Source: Candidatus Babelota bacterium (GTDB lineage Bacteria > Babelota > Babeliae > Babelales > JAUPTZ01). Taken from it: a stretch of 20,473 bases of DNA. Below, piece by piece: positions 1 through 6,871 of the stretch. The position numbers and the translations under genes were made by a program. The stretch covers positions 1 to 20,473 of the forward strand of contig JAUPVI010000003.1 in NCBI GenBank assembly GCA_030917105.1. Direction: 5' to 3'. The notes under the pieces were generated by a model that saw only the letters and a program-made list of their open reading frames with translations, searched no databases and was not told the DNA's origin. How positions within the stretch are numbered: position 1 is the first letter of the stretch; each line of letters opens with the position of its first letter.

Positions 1-93
1 GCGCCATTGACCTTCCTCTGAGTATGGTGGTGGACGGGGAGGCCGAACGCTTATTTGTATCTTCTAACCGCCCAGTTGGGCAGGAGTTTTTCT
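1..93. other. Left-edge segment before the first transporter gene
   Basis: No complete gene fits here. On the + strand frame 1 stops at 19-21 and frame 2 at 6-8, so an upstream gene could end at either point. Frame 3 is open from base 3 to 233 and reads like protein at first, but it would overlap the transporter gene by about 140 nt, which is unlikely. The last bases hold AGGAG (82-86), a good ribosome binding site for the ATG at 94. No promoter is recognisable. Confidence 0.4.
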
Positions 94-1407
94 ATGTTAT
101 CTCGTATTATTACCAGCCTGTGGGGAGAGCTTTCCCGCGAGGAAATGAAAAAATTTGGGCTCTTAAGCTCCATCTTCTTCTTGTTGATAGGTTCTTATTG
201 GTTGTTGCGTACGCAGAAGAATGCGGTATTTGACGCTCTGGTTGGCTATCAATACCAACCACGAGCAAAAATAATAAACTTATTTGCCTCGGTGGTGCTG
301 GTCCTCATTTATTCTAAACTTATTGATATTCTGGGTAAAAAGAACTTGTTGCTCACACTGGCCATGTTCTTTTCTGGTGGCTTTATGTTGTTTGCCTACC
401 TCCTGCAATTTAGCTCTATTGGCTTTGCTGATCCGGTGGCGAGCCCATACCGCTTGCTTGGATGGTTTATCTATCTGATGACAGAATGGATTGGCTCGTT
501 GATGGTTGGGTTGTTCTGGGCGTTTGTTACCAGTACTACCAAGGCAGAATCAGCAAAAAAAGGGTATCCCCTTATTCTTGCTGGGGCACAAATTGGCGCC
601 GTGATTGGTTCATATCTTTCGTTTAAGACTGAGTATTTTGGGATTACACCGCTCTTTACTGTCGGTTCTATATCGTTGGGGCTTATCATTCCAATGGTTT
701 TTCTCTATCTCAAGCTGGTTCCAGTGGAGCCTGGCATGGAGCCAAAAGCGGTTGATGGAAAGAAGCCAAAGACCGGGATGCTTGAAGGGCTTAAGATTTT
801 AGCAACGCGCCCGTACATTATGGGTATCTTTGCGGTTTCAACCATTTACGAAGTAATTAATACTATCCTTGAGTTTGAAATGAACATGATTGCAAAGCAA
901 ACGTATATTACAAAAGAGGCGTTTGCCTCCTTTAACGGGACGTATGGCATTCTGGTTAATACTCTTGCGTTTCTCTTCGCTTTGCTTGGAACCAGCCTCT
1001 TGATTCGTCGCTTTGGATTGCGCTTTTGTTTGTTGATGTTTCCAATAATGACCGCGGGCCTGGTAGTGGGGGTTTACTTCTCTCCTGTGCTTGGCATGTT
1101 GCTTGGTGCCTGTATGGCGATCAAGGGGTTGAGTTATGCGCTTAATAACCCAACCAAAGAAATGATGTATATTCCGACTTCTCAAGACGTACGCTTTAAA
1201 GCTAAGGGTTGGGTTGATCAATTTGGTAGCCGTTCCTCCAAAGGAGCTGGCTCTATTGTAAGTGACCTCTTTAAATCTTCAATAAGCGATCTTCTCTTGT
1301 ATAGCACTGTTATTTCTCTTGGCCTTATTGGTGTGTGGGTTGTCGCGGCCGCCTACGTTGGCAGTCGCTTTAAGGTGCTGACAGATACCAACCAAGTGGT
1401 CGAGTAG
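94..1407 (+). CDS. NTT/Tlc-family nucleotide (ATP/ADP) transporter, copy 1
   Basis: Predicted inner-membrane transporter of 437 aa that exchanges host ATP for bacterial ADP, or carries other nucleotides. The start at 94 is chosen because AGGAG lies 7 nt upstream and because the product then begins MLSR and matches copy 2 without gaps over its full length. An in-frame ATG at 55 only adds 13 unrelated residues. About 11-12 hydrophobic segments are visible. Family marks include the LLRTQK segment near residue 40, an EWIGSLMVGLFWAF helix, the acidic EFEM segment, and the signature NPTKEMMYIP followed by FKAKGWVDQFGSRSSKGAG near the C terminus. Copy 2 follows and the two are roughly three-quarters identical by eye, so they are a tandem duplicate. 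Codon choice is less biased than in copy 2. Substrate (ATP/ADP or another nucleotide) cannot be settled from sequence. Confidence 0.9.
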   Translation: MLSRIITSLWGELSREEMKKFGLLSSIFFLLIGSYWLLRTQKNAVFDALVGYQYQPRAKIINLFASVVLVLIYSKLIDILGKKNLLLTLAMFFSGGFMLFAYLLQFSSIGFADPVASPYRLLGWFIYLMTEWIGSLMVGLFWAFVTSTTKAESAKKGYPLILAGAQIGAVIGSYLSFKTEYFGITPLFTVGSISLGLIIPMVFLYLKLVPVEPGMEPKAVDGKKPKTGMLEGLKILATRPYIMGIFAVSTIYEVINTILEFEMNMIAKQTYITKEAFASFNGTYGILVNTLAFLFALLGTSLLIRRFGLRFCLLMFPIMTAGLVVGVYFSPVLGMLLGACMAIKGLSYALNNPTKEMMYIPTSQDVRFKAKGWVDQFGSRSSKGAGSIVSDLFKSSISDLLLYSTVISLGLIGVWVVAAAYVGSRFKVLTDTNQVVE

Positions 1408-1432
1408 TCTCGGCTAAAAAGGTGTTGAATCT

Positions 1433-1470
1433 AAGGGCACTTTCTGTGGGGGTAGTGCCCTTGGCGCTTT
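1433..1470 (+). terminator. Probable terminator of transporter copy 1
   Basis: AAGGGCAC (1433-1440) pairs perfectly with GTGCCCTT (1455-1462) around a 14-nt loop, 25 nt after the stop codon. The T-rich tail is weak (GGCGCTTTATT), so termination may be partial. Confidence 0.55.
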
Positions 1471-1471
1471 A

Positions 1472-1500
1472 TTGAATTATCTGTTTGTTTTCTATATAAT
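1472..1500 (+). promoter_or_regulatory. Sigma-70 promoter of transporter copy 2
   Basis: TTGAAT (1472-1477), a 17-nt spacer and a perfect TATAAT (1495-1500). This is the best promoter match in the window. Transcription should start near 1507, leaving a leader of about 100 nt before the ATG at 1610. Its strength fits a highly expressed transporter. Confidence 0.8.
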
Positions 1501-1508
1501 CCCCGTCT

Positions 1509-1598
1509 TGCTTTAATAGTGTGGTGTATTAAAGCAGTAACTTTTAGTAACAATGCACCACGGTATTAGTATCATGTAGAACCCCGCAAGGGGAGGAG
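1509..1598 (+). promoter_or_regulatory. Structured 5' leader with alternative hairpins
   Basis: Hairpin A is TGCTTTAATA (1509-1518) with TATTAAAGCA (1527-1536), a perfect 10-bp stem beginning almost at the predicted transcript start. Hairpin B is GTGGTGTATT (1521-1530) with AATGCACCAC (1552-1561), 10 bp including one G-U pair. B uses the loop and 3' arm of A, so the two exclude each other. A third small hairpin, CCCC-GCAA-GGGG (1582-1593), has a GNRA tetraloop and abuts the ribosome binding site AGGAG (1594-1598). This could be a stability element, a translational switch, or both. No known riboswitch class is recognised. Confidence 0.5.
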
Positions 1599-1609
1599 AA
1601 TAAAACACA

Positions 1610-2923
1610 ATGTTGTCACGTTTAGTTGGCTTTTTATGGGGTAATCTTTCCCGCGAAGAGATGAAGAAATTTAGTCTCTTAAGTTGTATCTTTTTCTTGT
1701 TGATTGGTGCTTATTGGCTCCTTCGTACACAAAAAGACGCAGCATTTGACGCTATCGTTGGTTACCAATATGTTCCACGAGCAAAAATGGTAAACCTCTT
1801 TGCATCAGTATTTTTGGTTCTTATTTACTCTAAATTGATCGACGTTCTTGGTAAAAAGAACTTGCTCTTAACTCTTGCGACTTTCTTCTCAGGAAGTTTC
1901 TTGGTTATTGCATATCTTCTTGAGTACTCGTCATTTGGATTCTTGAATCCAGTTGCAAGCCCTGACCGTTTGTTCGGCTGGTTTGTGTACTTGATGATTG
2001 AATGGCTTGGCACTTTGATGGTTGGTCTTTTCTGGGCATTTGTAACCAGCACAACCAAAACAGAATCTGCTAAAAAGGGTTACCCAATTATTCTTGCTGG
2101 CGCGCAAATCGGTTCTGTTCTTGGGTCATACTTATCGTTCAAGTCTCACTTGTTTGGTAACGCATTGCTCTTTAGCGTTGGTGCTATTGGTCTTGGCTTA
2201 ATGGTTCCAATGGTTGTATTGTACTTGTACCTTGTTCCTGCTGAACCAGGGACTGAAAAGTCTGCCGGCGAATCTAAGAAGCCAAAGACGGGTATGCTTG
2301 AAGGTCTTAAGATTTTGTTGACTCGTCCGTACATCATGGGTGTTTTGGCTGTTTCGACCATTTATGAAGTAATCAACACGATCCTCGAGTTCGAAATGAA
2401 GATTATTGCAAAGCAAACGTACGTAACGAAAGAGGCTTTTGCTTCCTTTAACGGTATGTACGGTATCTTTGTAAACTGCTTGGCATTGGCTTTTGCGGTG
2501 CTTGGTACAAGCTTCCTTATTCGTCGTTTTGGTCTTCGCTTCTGCTTGCTCTTGTTCCCAGTGATGACTGCTGGCTTGGTAATTGGTGTATACCTCTCTC
2601 CAGTGCTTGGCATGTTGGTAACGGCATGTATGGCAGTGAAGGGGTTGAGCTATGCACTTAACAACCCAACCAAAGAAATGATGTATATTCCAACATCACA
2701 AGACGTGCGCTTTAAAGCTAAAGGCTGGATTGACCAGTTCGGTAGCCGTTCTTCAAAAGGCGCAGGTTCTTTGGTAAGCGACATCTTCAAAACATCTGTT
2801 ACAGACTTGTTGTTATACAGCACCATTATCTCGCTTGGCTTGATTGGTGTGTGGATAGCTGCAGCTGCGTTCGTTGGTAGCCGCTTTAAAAAGCTTACTG
2901 ACAACAATCAAATTGTAGACTAA
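1610..2923 (+). CDS. NTT/Tlc-family nucleotide (ATP/ADP) transporter, copy 2
   Basis: 437-aa multi-pass inner-membrane protein, a close gap-free relative of copy 1, predicted to exchange host ATP for ADP. It retains the residues that appear to match those essential in plant and chlamydial nucleotide transporters: K42 in LLRTQKD, the Glu of IEWLGTLMVGLFW, the Glu pair of ILEFEMK, and the Lys of NPTKEMMYIP. The start ATG has GGGGAGGAG 11 nt upstream. Codon use is biased (many CGT, GGT and CTT codons), as in highly expressed genes, and the gene has its own strong promoter and leader. It probably supplies most transport activity of the three. A perfect terminator follows 20 nt after the stop. Confidence 0.92.
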   Translation: MLSRLVGFLWGNLSREEMKKFSLLSCIFFLLIGAYWLLRTQKDAAFDAIVGYQYVPRAKMVNLFASVFLVLIYSKLIDVLGKKNLLLTLATFFSGSFLVIAYLLEYSSFGFLNPVASPDRLFGWFVYLMIEWLGTLMVGLFWAFVTSTTKTESAKKGYPIILAGAQIGSVLGSYLSFKSHLFGNALLFSVGAIGLGLMVPMVVLYLYLVPAEPGTEKSAGESKKPKTGMLEGLKILLTRPYIMGVLAVSTIYEVINTILEFEMKIIAKQTYVTKEAFASFNGMYGIFVNCLALAFAVLGTSFLIRRFGLRFCLLLFPVMTAGLVIGVYLSPVLGMLVTACMAVKGLSYALNNPTKEMMYIPTSQDVRFKAKGWIDQFGSRSSKGAGSLVSDIFKTSVTDLLLYSTIISLGLIGVWIAAAAFVGSRFKKLTDNNQIVD

Positions 2924-2943
2924 TTCTACTAAATGATTAAAAT

Positions 2944-2979
2944 AAAAGGGCCGGATCTTCCGGCCCTTTTATTTATTTT
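2944..2979 (+). terminator. Strong intrinsic terminator after transporter copy 2
   Basis: AAAAGGGCCGGA (2944-2955) and TCCGGCCCTTTT (2959-2970) form a perfect 12-bp stem with a 3-nt loop, followed by ATTTATTTT. It lies only about 15-20 nt before the start codon of the third transporter. Confidence 0.9.
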
Positions 2980-2992
2980 GGGTGTAGTAGTT

Positions 2993-4261
2993 ATGCAATT
3001 TATCAAACGCGGCGTTGATCGTACAGTTCTTCTTCTAGCACTCCTTTTTTTCTTCATTATTGGCACGTTTTGGTTGCTTGGCAGTCTTCAAGAACCAATT
3101 TTTTATCATTTGGTGGGGCGCGAGTACCATCCCCAAGTGAATGTCATATCTTTTTTTTGCATTATTCCACTCTTGGTTGGCTATGTGGCCGGCCTCAGCC
3201 GCTGGCGACCGCAGGTGGTGCTTTCGGTTGCAACGGTAATGTACGGACTCTTTTTTGCTGTTGCAGCGATATTGCTTACCGTGCCTGGCATAGGGTTGCC
3301 GGGAGCAACGCCGTCGGTGAATAATCTGCTGGGGTGGGCATTTTTTGCCATAACCAAGACCTATGGCTCGCTTATGGTAACGCTTTTTTGGACCTATGCC
3401 ACCAGTATTACAACGGTAGAAAGTGCAAAGCTGAGTTTTCCTTTTATCACGACTTGTGCACAGCTTGGTTCGCTGGCCGGGGCGACGCTGGTGCGTGTGG
3501 GATCCGACTGTGGTATACCATTTTTGGTAGGGGGCGCAGTGGGTGGTATGGGGGTCATATTACTTTCTCTGTACCTTTTACGTGATGTTGTAGTGGGAAA
3601 TGTAGCGGCAGTTGGTAAGCCATCGGCAGGTATATTTGAAGGTTTTTGGCTTCTGGTTCGTCATCCATACTTGCGCGGCGTCTTGGTTGTTTCGACTGGG
3701 TATCTTATTATTACCGCTTTTTTTGACTATCAATTGCACTATTTGGCGCATCAGATCTATCCGACAATTGAAGAATTTGCTTGGTTTAAGGGAGTGTATG
3801 GGCAGTGGGTGAATGGGGTGACGCTGGCCTTGGCGCTTGTTGGTACCGGTTGGTTTCTGCGCCATCTTGGCGTGGCAGCCTGTTTGCTGGTGTATCCGTT
3901 ACTTACAGCAGCGTGTGTTGCTGTCGCTTGGAGTTTCCCGACGTTGTGGGTAATTGCTGCGGTCATGGTCTGTATTCGCGCCTTCTCATTTGGGTTCAAC
4001 AACCCGACTAAGGAAATTGTGTATATCCCTGAAAACGAAGAGGTTCGCTTTAAGGCCAAGGGATGGATTGATATTGTTGGTTACCGAGCAGCATTTGCGG
4101 CTGGTGCGCAGATGATCTCCTGGATTGCGCAGCCGTATCAGCTTCTTATTAATGCAAGCGCTGGGCTCTCCCTCGTCATCATTGCAATTTGGGGGTATTA
4201 CGCCTGGATTGTTGGGCGTCATTTCAAGAAAACGCAATCTGGTCGGGATTTTGGGCGCTGA
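2993..4261 (+). CDS. Divergent NTT/Tlc-family transporter, copy 3
   Basis: 422-aa multi-pass membrane protein of the nucleotide transporter family. The family signature NPTKEIVYIP followed by FKAKGWIDIVGY is present near the C terminus, and the overall order of helices matches copies 1 and 2. The start at 2993 is preferred: the upstream in-frame ATG at 2933 would translate through the terminator hairpin. No clear ribosome binding site is visible. Aligned by eye, the Lys of LLRTQKD is Gln here (LLGSLQE), the Glu of EWLGTLMV is Lys (KTYGSLMV), and the EFEMK segment is DYQLH. These positions appear to correspond to charged residues needed for nucleotide exchange, so the substrate is probably different (another nucleotide or cofactor, possibly proton-driven). 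The transport role is inferred; family membership is solid. Confidence 0.85.
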   Translation: MQFIKRGVDRTVLLLALLFFFIIGTFWLLGSLQEPIFYHLVGREYHPQVNVISFFCIIPLLVGYVAGLSRWRPQVVLSVATVMYGLFFAVAAILLTVPGIGLPGATPSVNNLLGWAFFAITKTYGSLMVTLFWTYATSITTVESAKLSFPFITTCAQLGSLAGATLVRVGSDCGIPFLVGGAVGGMGVILLSLYLLRDVVVGNVAAVGKPSAGIFEGFWLLVRHPYLRGVLVVSTGYLIITAFFDYQLHYLAHQIYPTIEEFAWFKGVYGQWVNGVTLALALVGTGWFLRHLGVAACLLVYPLLTAACVAVAWSFPTLWVIAAVMVCIRAFSFGFNNPTKEIVYIPENEEVRFKAKGWIDIVGYRAAFAAGAQMISWIAQPYQLLINASAGLSLVIIAIWGYYAWIVGRHFKKTQSGRDFGR

Positions 4262-4366
4262 ACGATTAGATTGTTCCTTGTGTCAAAGGTATCTGGTACT
4301 CTGGTTCAGAAGTGAATTGATAATTATAAACGTGTAACTACGCGTCATCCGCCGCCCCTCCCGGCT

Positions 4367-4395
4367 TCCTCCTTCGCGCCCTGCGCTATGGCGGA
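4367..4395. repeat. GC-rich palindromic element, repeat-like
   Basis: An imperfect palindrome around a 5-nt centre: TCCTCCTTCGCG on the left faces TGCGCTATGGCGGA on the right, with 9 Watson-Crick pairs and 3 mismatches. It sits in a GC-rich patch (4340-4420) unlike the AT-rich bases just before it. The wording TCC-TTCGC-GC-TATGGCGGAC resembles short dispersed palindromes I recall from many uncultured and intracellular bacterial genomes. Only one copy is seen in this window, so repeat status is inferred. Confidence 0.4.
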
Positions 4396-4444
4396 CATGA
4401 AGGTGAGGCACGCTGTAGTATCGAAGAGTTGCGAGAAGCATAGT

Positions 4445-5413
4445 ATGAAGAGACGATATATAACGATTATCGCAGTGGCATTAGCAGCTATTTTGTTTAT
4501 AGGATTTGCTTTGCAATCATATACAGCGCCTGAATTACTTCGTTCTCGAAAAGCTATTATTACAACGGTAGCGGCAGGCGGAGCCCTGAGCTTGATTGCA
4601 TTGTGGGCGCGGCATAAAATGAAAACAGCCCAAACAAAAAAAGAGCGAAAGAATGCGCAGCACATTATGCGATTGTGTACTATTTTGGGCGTGGGATCTT
4701 TTGGTGCCAGCGTGTACGGAGCTTTTTCCGAAGCTTCGAGGGCAAAGACTTTACAGGCTACCCGCGAGCAGAATCTTAAAGGTATTAAGCGCGCTGATGG
4801 CAGTCTCGCTACAATTGATGCGCTAATGATTGCTGATATTAACGCTGAGGGGTTTAATCTTGACCGAGAGGCGCCGACCGTTGACCAGGGTACGTTGCTT
4901 TCCCAGCCTCTTCATTCCCGAAAAAAGGCTGCTTCTGGTACAGAGCATTTTTATGGTGAGCAAAAGGTGGCAGAGCAAGAAGCGCAGAAGATGCTTCTTC
5001 CCGCTCGATTGCTCTTTCCTGAGGCAGAGGATATTGAAAGTAATACGCTGATGGGTGTCTTCTTGAATATCGCCAATAGTGATAAGGAAAGTATTTTTGA
5101 TGCAAGCCGGATTTTTGATTACTCTCCAATTTCCTTGAGCGCAGTTAAAAGTGTGTGCAATCTCGCGACTGATGATGACTGGCGTGCGAATGGTAATCGG
5201 TTTCTAGGGTGGCTTATGCAAGATAAGTATGGCTCTCCGGTTCGGACCAGTTTGCTATCTACCGCTCAGGAGCTTTCTGGGGAAATGGCATTAAAAGAGC
5301 TGTTAGGTATAGCTAAACGTGTCGTAGCGGCGAATAGGTTTACCCTGTCTGAGCAAAATCAGAGGCGCTTTGACGCGCTTATTAGTGAGAAAGAAATAAT
5401 TAAGTTTTGGTAG
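4445..5413 (+). CDS. Unknown membrane-anchored protein
   Basis: 322-aa protein of no family I recognise. Three hydrophobic helices lie at the N terminus (about residues 6-26, 35-55 and 75-97), separated by a Lys/Arg-rich stretch (HKMKTAQTKKERKN). A soluble, mostly helical part of about 220 residues follows. The start at 4445 (MKRRYITIIAVALAAIL) gives a normal signal-anchor. The upstream in-frame ATG at 4388 lies inside the palindromic repeat and adds a hydrophilic tail, so it is unlikely. The ribosome binding site is weak (GAGAAG about 8 nt upstream). The arrangement of an N-terminal hydrophobic segment, a second membrane helix, a charged stretch and a third helix resembles the small protein at 15962-16378, but no sequence similarity is evident by eye. 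Probably a standalone gene before tRNA-fMet. Confidence 0.65.
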   Translation: MKRRYITIIAVALAAILFIGFALQSYTAPELLRSRKAIITTVAAGGALSLIALWARHKMKTAQTKKERKNAQHIMRLCTILGVGSFGASVYGAFSEASRAKTLQATREQNLKGIKRADGSLATIDALMIADINAEGFNLDREAPTVDQGTLLSQPLHSRKKAASGTEHFYGEQKVAEQEAQKMLLPARLLFPEAEDIESNTLMGVFLNIANSDKESIFDASRIFDYSPISLSAVKSVCNLATDDDWRANGNRFLGWLMQDKYGSPVRTSLLSTAQELSGEMALKELLGIAKRVVAANRFTLSEQNQRRFDALISEKEIIKFW

Positions 5414-5425
5414 CGGTAGCAATAT

Positions 5426-5453
5426 TTGACTTGTCTGTCAAAACCTGTACACT
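5426..5453 (+). promoter_or_regulatory. Probable promoter of tRNA-fMet
   Basis: TTGACT (5426-5431), a 16-nt spacer and TACACT (5448-5453). Predicted transcription start is about 16 nt before the tRNA. The -35 box is strong and the -10 box is moderate. Confidence 0.5.
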
Positions 5454-5475
5454 CTACCTCCTCTGAAATTTTTAT

Positions 5476-5552
<77 letters not shown>

Positions 5553-5648
5553 AACTTATTGCGTTTACAATTGTGTCGGGCGCAAGTGAGTCTGTAAATC
5601 GGTGCGCATGTATAGCCGGCACTACATTATCTTTATGGTGTTTGGTTC

Positions 5649-6431
5649 ATGAATCCTTTTATTTTTCATCTTTTTGGCCCTCTTTCTGTGTCGTGGTACG
5701 GCTTTCTTATTGTGGCCGGGGCCGCGCTCTCTCTTTATTTTATTTATACTGATATTCGGCGATCATCGATCGTAACGACAACGCAATTTTTTGATTGCGC
5801 AACTGGCGGCGCCATCGGTGGCTTGCTGGGAGGCAAAATCTTATTTTTTCTCACCGAGTGTAGAAATGTGTCTGTTTCTTCTTGGGAAGAGGTGGCGGCG
5901 GTCGCGCTTGGTGGCTTTGCCATCTTGGGGGCAATTATAGGCATTATCGTGGGTGTTCTAGTTGTTGCTCGTTACTATAGGGCAGATCTTATTGCCGTTG
6001 CCGACCTTGGTGCTGCGTATGGCCTGTTGGCGCATGCTATTGCCCGCGTCGGCTGCTTTATCTCTGGATGTTGTTATGGTATTCCACTGAAAGCAGGTTC
6101 TTATGCGGTGGTATACTCTGACCCTGCTTGTTTGGCTCCTCTTTCTATTCCTTTGTTGCCCACTCAACTGATTATGGCTGTAGCTTCTTTTGTTGGATTC
6201 TTCCTTTGTATGTGGATTTATCACCGCCGTGGGCGTCGCGATGGGCTTACGTTTTCTTTCTATGTTTTGTGGGAGTGTGGCGCGCGTTTTGTTATTGATT
6301 TTTGGCGTGGGGATCGTCCCGCGTTGTTTTATGGTCTGAGTCTATATCAGTGGGTTGCGCTGGGAATTATTAGTGCAATGTTAGTGTTTTTAGCATCTGT
6401 TTTTTTGGGTAAGGGTAAGAGACGATGGTAG
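5649..6431 (+). CDS. lgt: Prolipoprotein diacylglyceryl transferase (Lgt family)
   Basis: 260-aa inner-membrane enzyme that moves diacylglycerol from phosphatidylglycerol to the lipobox Cys of prolipoproteins, the first step of lipoprotein maturation. About seven hydrophobic segments are visible. Family marks include SWYGF near residue 15, a glycine-rich helix GGFAILGAIIG (89-98), the Lgt signature region with R133 (ARVGCFISGCCYG), PTQL at 161-164, and the closing RFVIDFWRGD (213-222). The signature departs from E. coli Lgt: positions usually Asn and Glu are Cys here (C136, C141, C142). I recall this Cys-rich variant from other divergent Lgt proteins. The ATG lacks a strong ribosome binding site. 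It heads a compact operon, and the next gene starts 7 nt before its stop. Confidence 0.88.
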   Translation: MNPFIFHLFGPLSVSWYGFLIVAGAALSLYFIYTDIRRSSIVTTTQFFDCATGGAIGGLLGGKILFFLTECRNVSVSSWEEVAAVALGGFAILGAIIGIIVGVLVVARYYRADLIAVADLGAAYGLLAHAIARVGCFISGCCYGIPLKAGSYAVVYSDPACLAPLSIPLLPTQLIMAVASFVGFFLCMWIYHRRGRRDGLTFSFYVLWECGARFVIDFWRGDRPALFYGLSLYQWVALGIISAMLVFLASVFLGKGKRRW

Positions 6432-6871
6432 AAAATGTCTTGAAGAGGCCTGCGTGGCAGATTGCCGTGCAAATGTTTACGTTTATTAGTGTTTTTGGAA
6501 CTTTGTTCTATTTGGCCCTCCTTACGCAGGCCTATATGTCTCCTGTGTATTTTTATGCCGCCTTTGCTGGAGTTGCTGGGTTGGCAGTGGTTCTGCTGCG
6601 GTCTTTATACCGCCCTGGTGCCAGTACGGAAAGTACTCCTTTCTATTTGCTTGGTATGCTTTTTGGCATCACCCACTATGTGATGCGGCTAGTTGCTGAT
6701 CAGCGCGTTTTGTTTGATGCGGCGCCGGGCTTGTCCGAGTTTGGTCTTGTAGCAATGGGAGGCCTAGGCGTAATTTATTGGTTTGCAGTGAAGGTAAGTG
6801 TTGGTGCTGGTCTTGTTGCTGCAGTGATGCAGTTGTTTATGGCATGGTGGGACCGAAGGAAATCCGGGTGA
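6425..6871 (+). CDS. Small four-helix membrane protein, unknown
   Basis: 148 aa with about four hydrophobic helices (roughly 15-35, 40-58, 72-92 and 103-138) and short polar ends, including a terminal WDRRKSG. I recognise no family. Its ATG overlaps the lgt stop by 7 nt and its TGA overlaps the dnaG GTG start by 4 nt, so it is almost certainly translated as part of the lgt-dnaG-rpoD operon. The helix-only composition gives no enzymatic clue. A scaffold or envelope role is a guess. Confidence 0.75.
   Translation: MVENVLKRPAWQIAVQMFTFISVFGTLFYLALLTQAYMSPVYFYAAFAGVAGLAVVLLRSLYRPGASTESTPFYLLGMLFGITHYVMRLVADQRVLFDAAPGLSEFGLVAMGGLGVIYWFAVKVSVGAGLVAAVMQLFMAWWDRRKSG

Noticed and set aside
838..1221. 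127-codon open frame on the - strand inside transporter copy 1
   Set aside because: It lies fully antisense to a strongly conserved gene, has basic low-quality composition and no ribosome binding site.
2933..2992. Upstream start for the third transporter
   Set aside because: It would translate through a perfect terminator hairpin and adds residues with no counterpart in copies 1 and 2.
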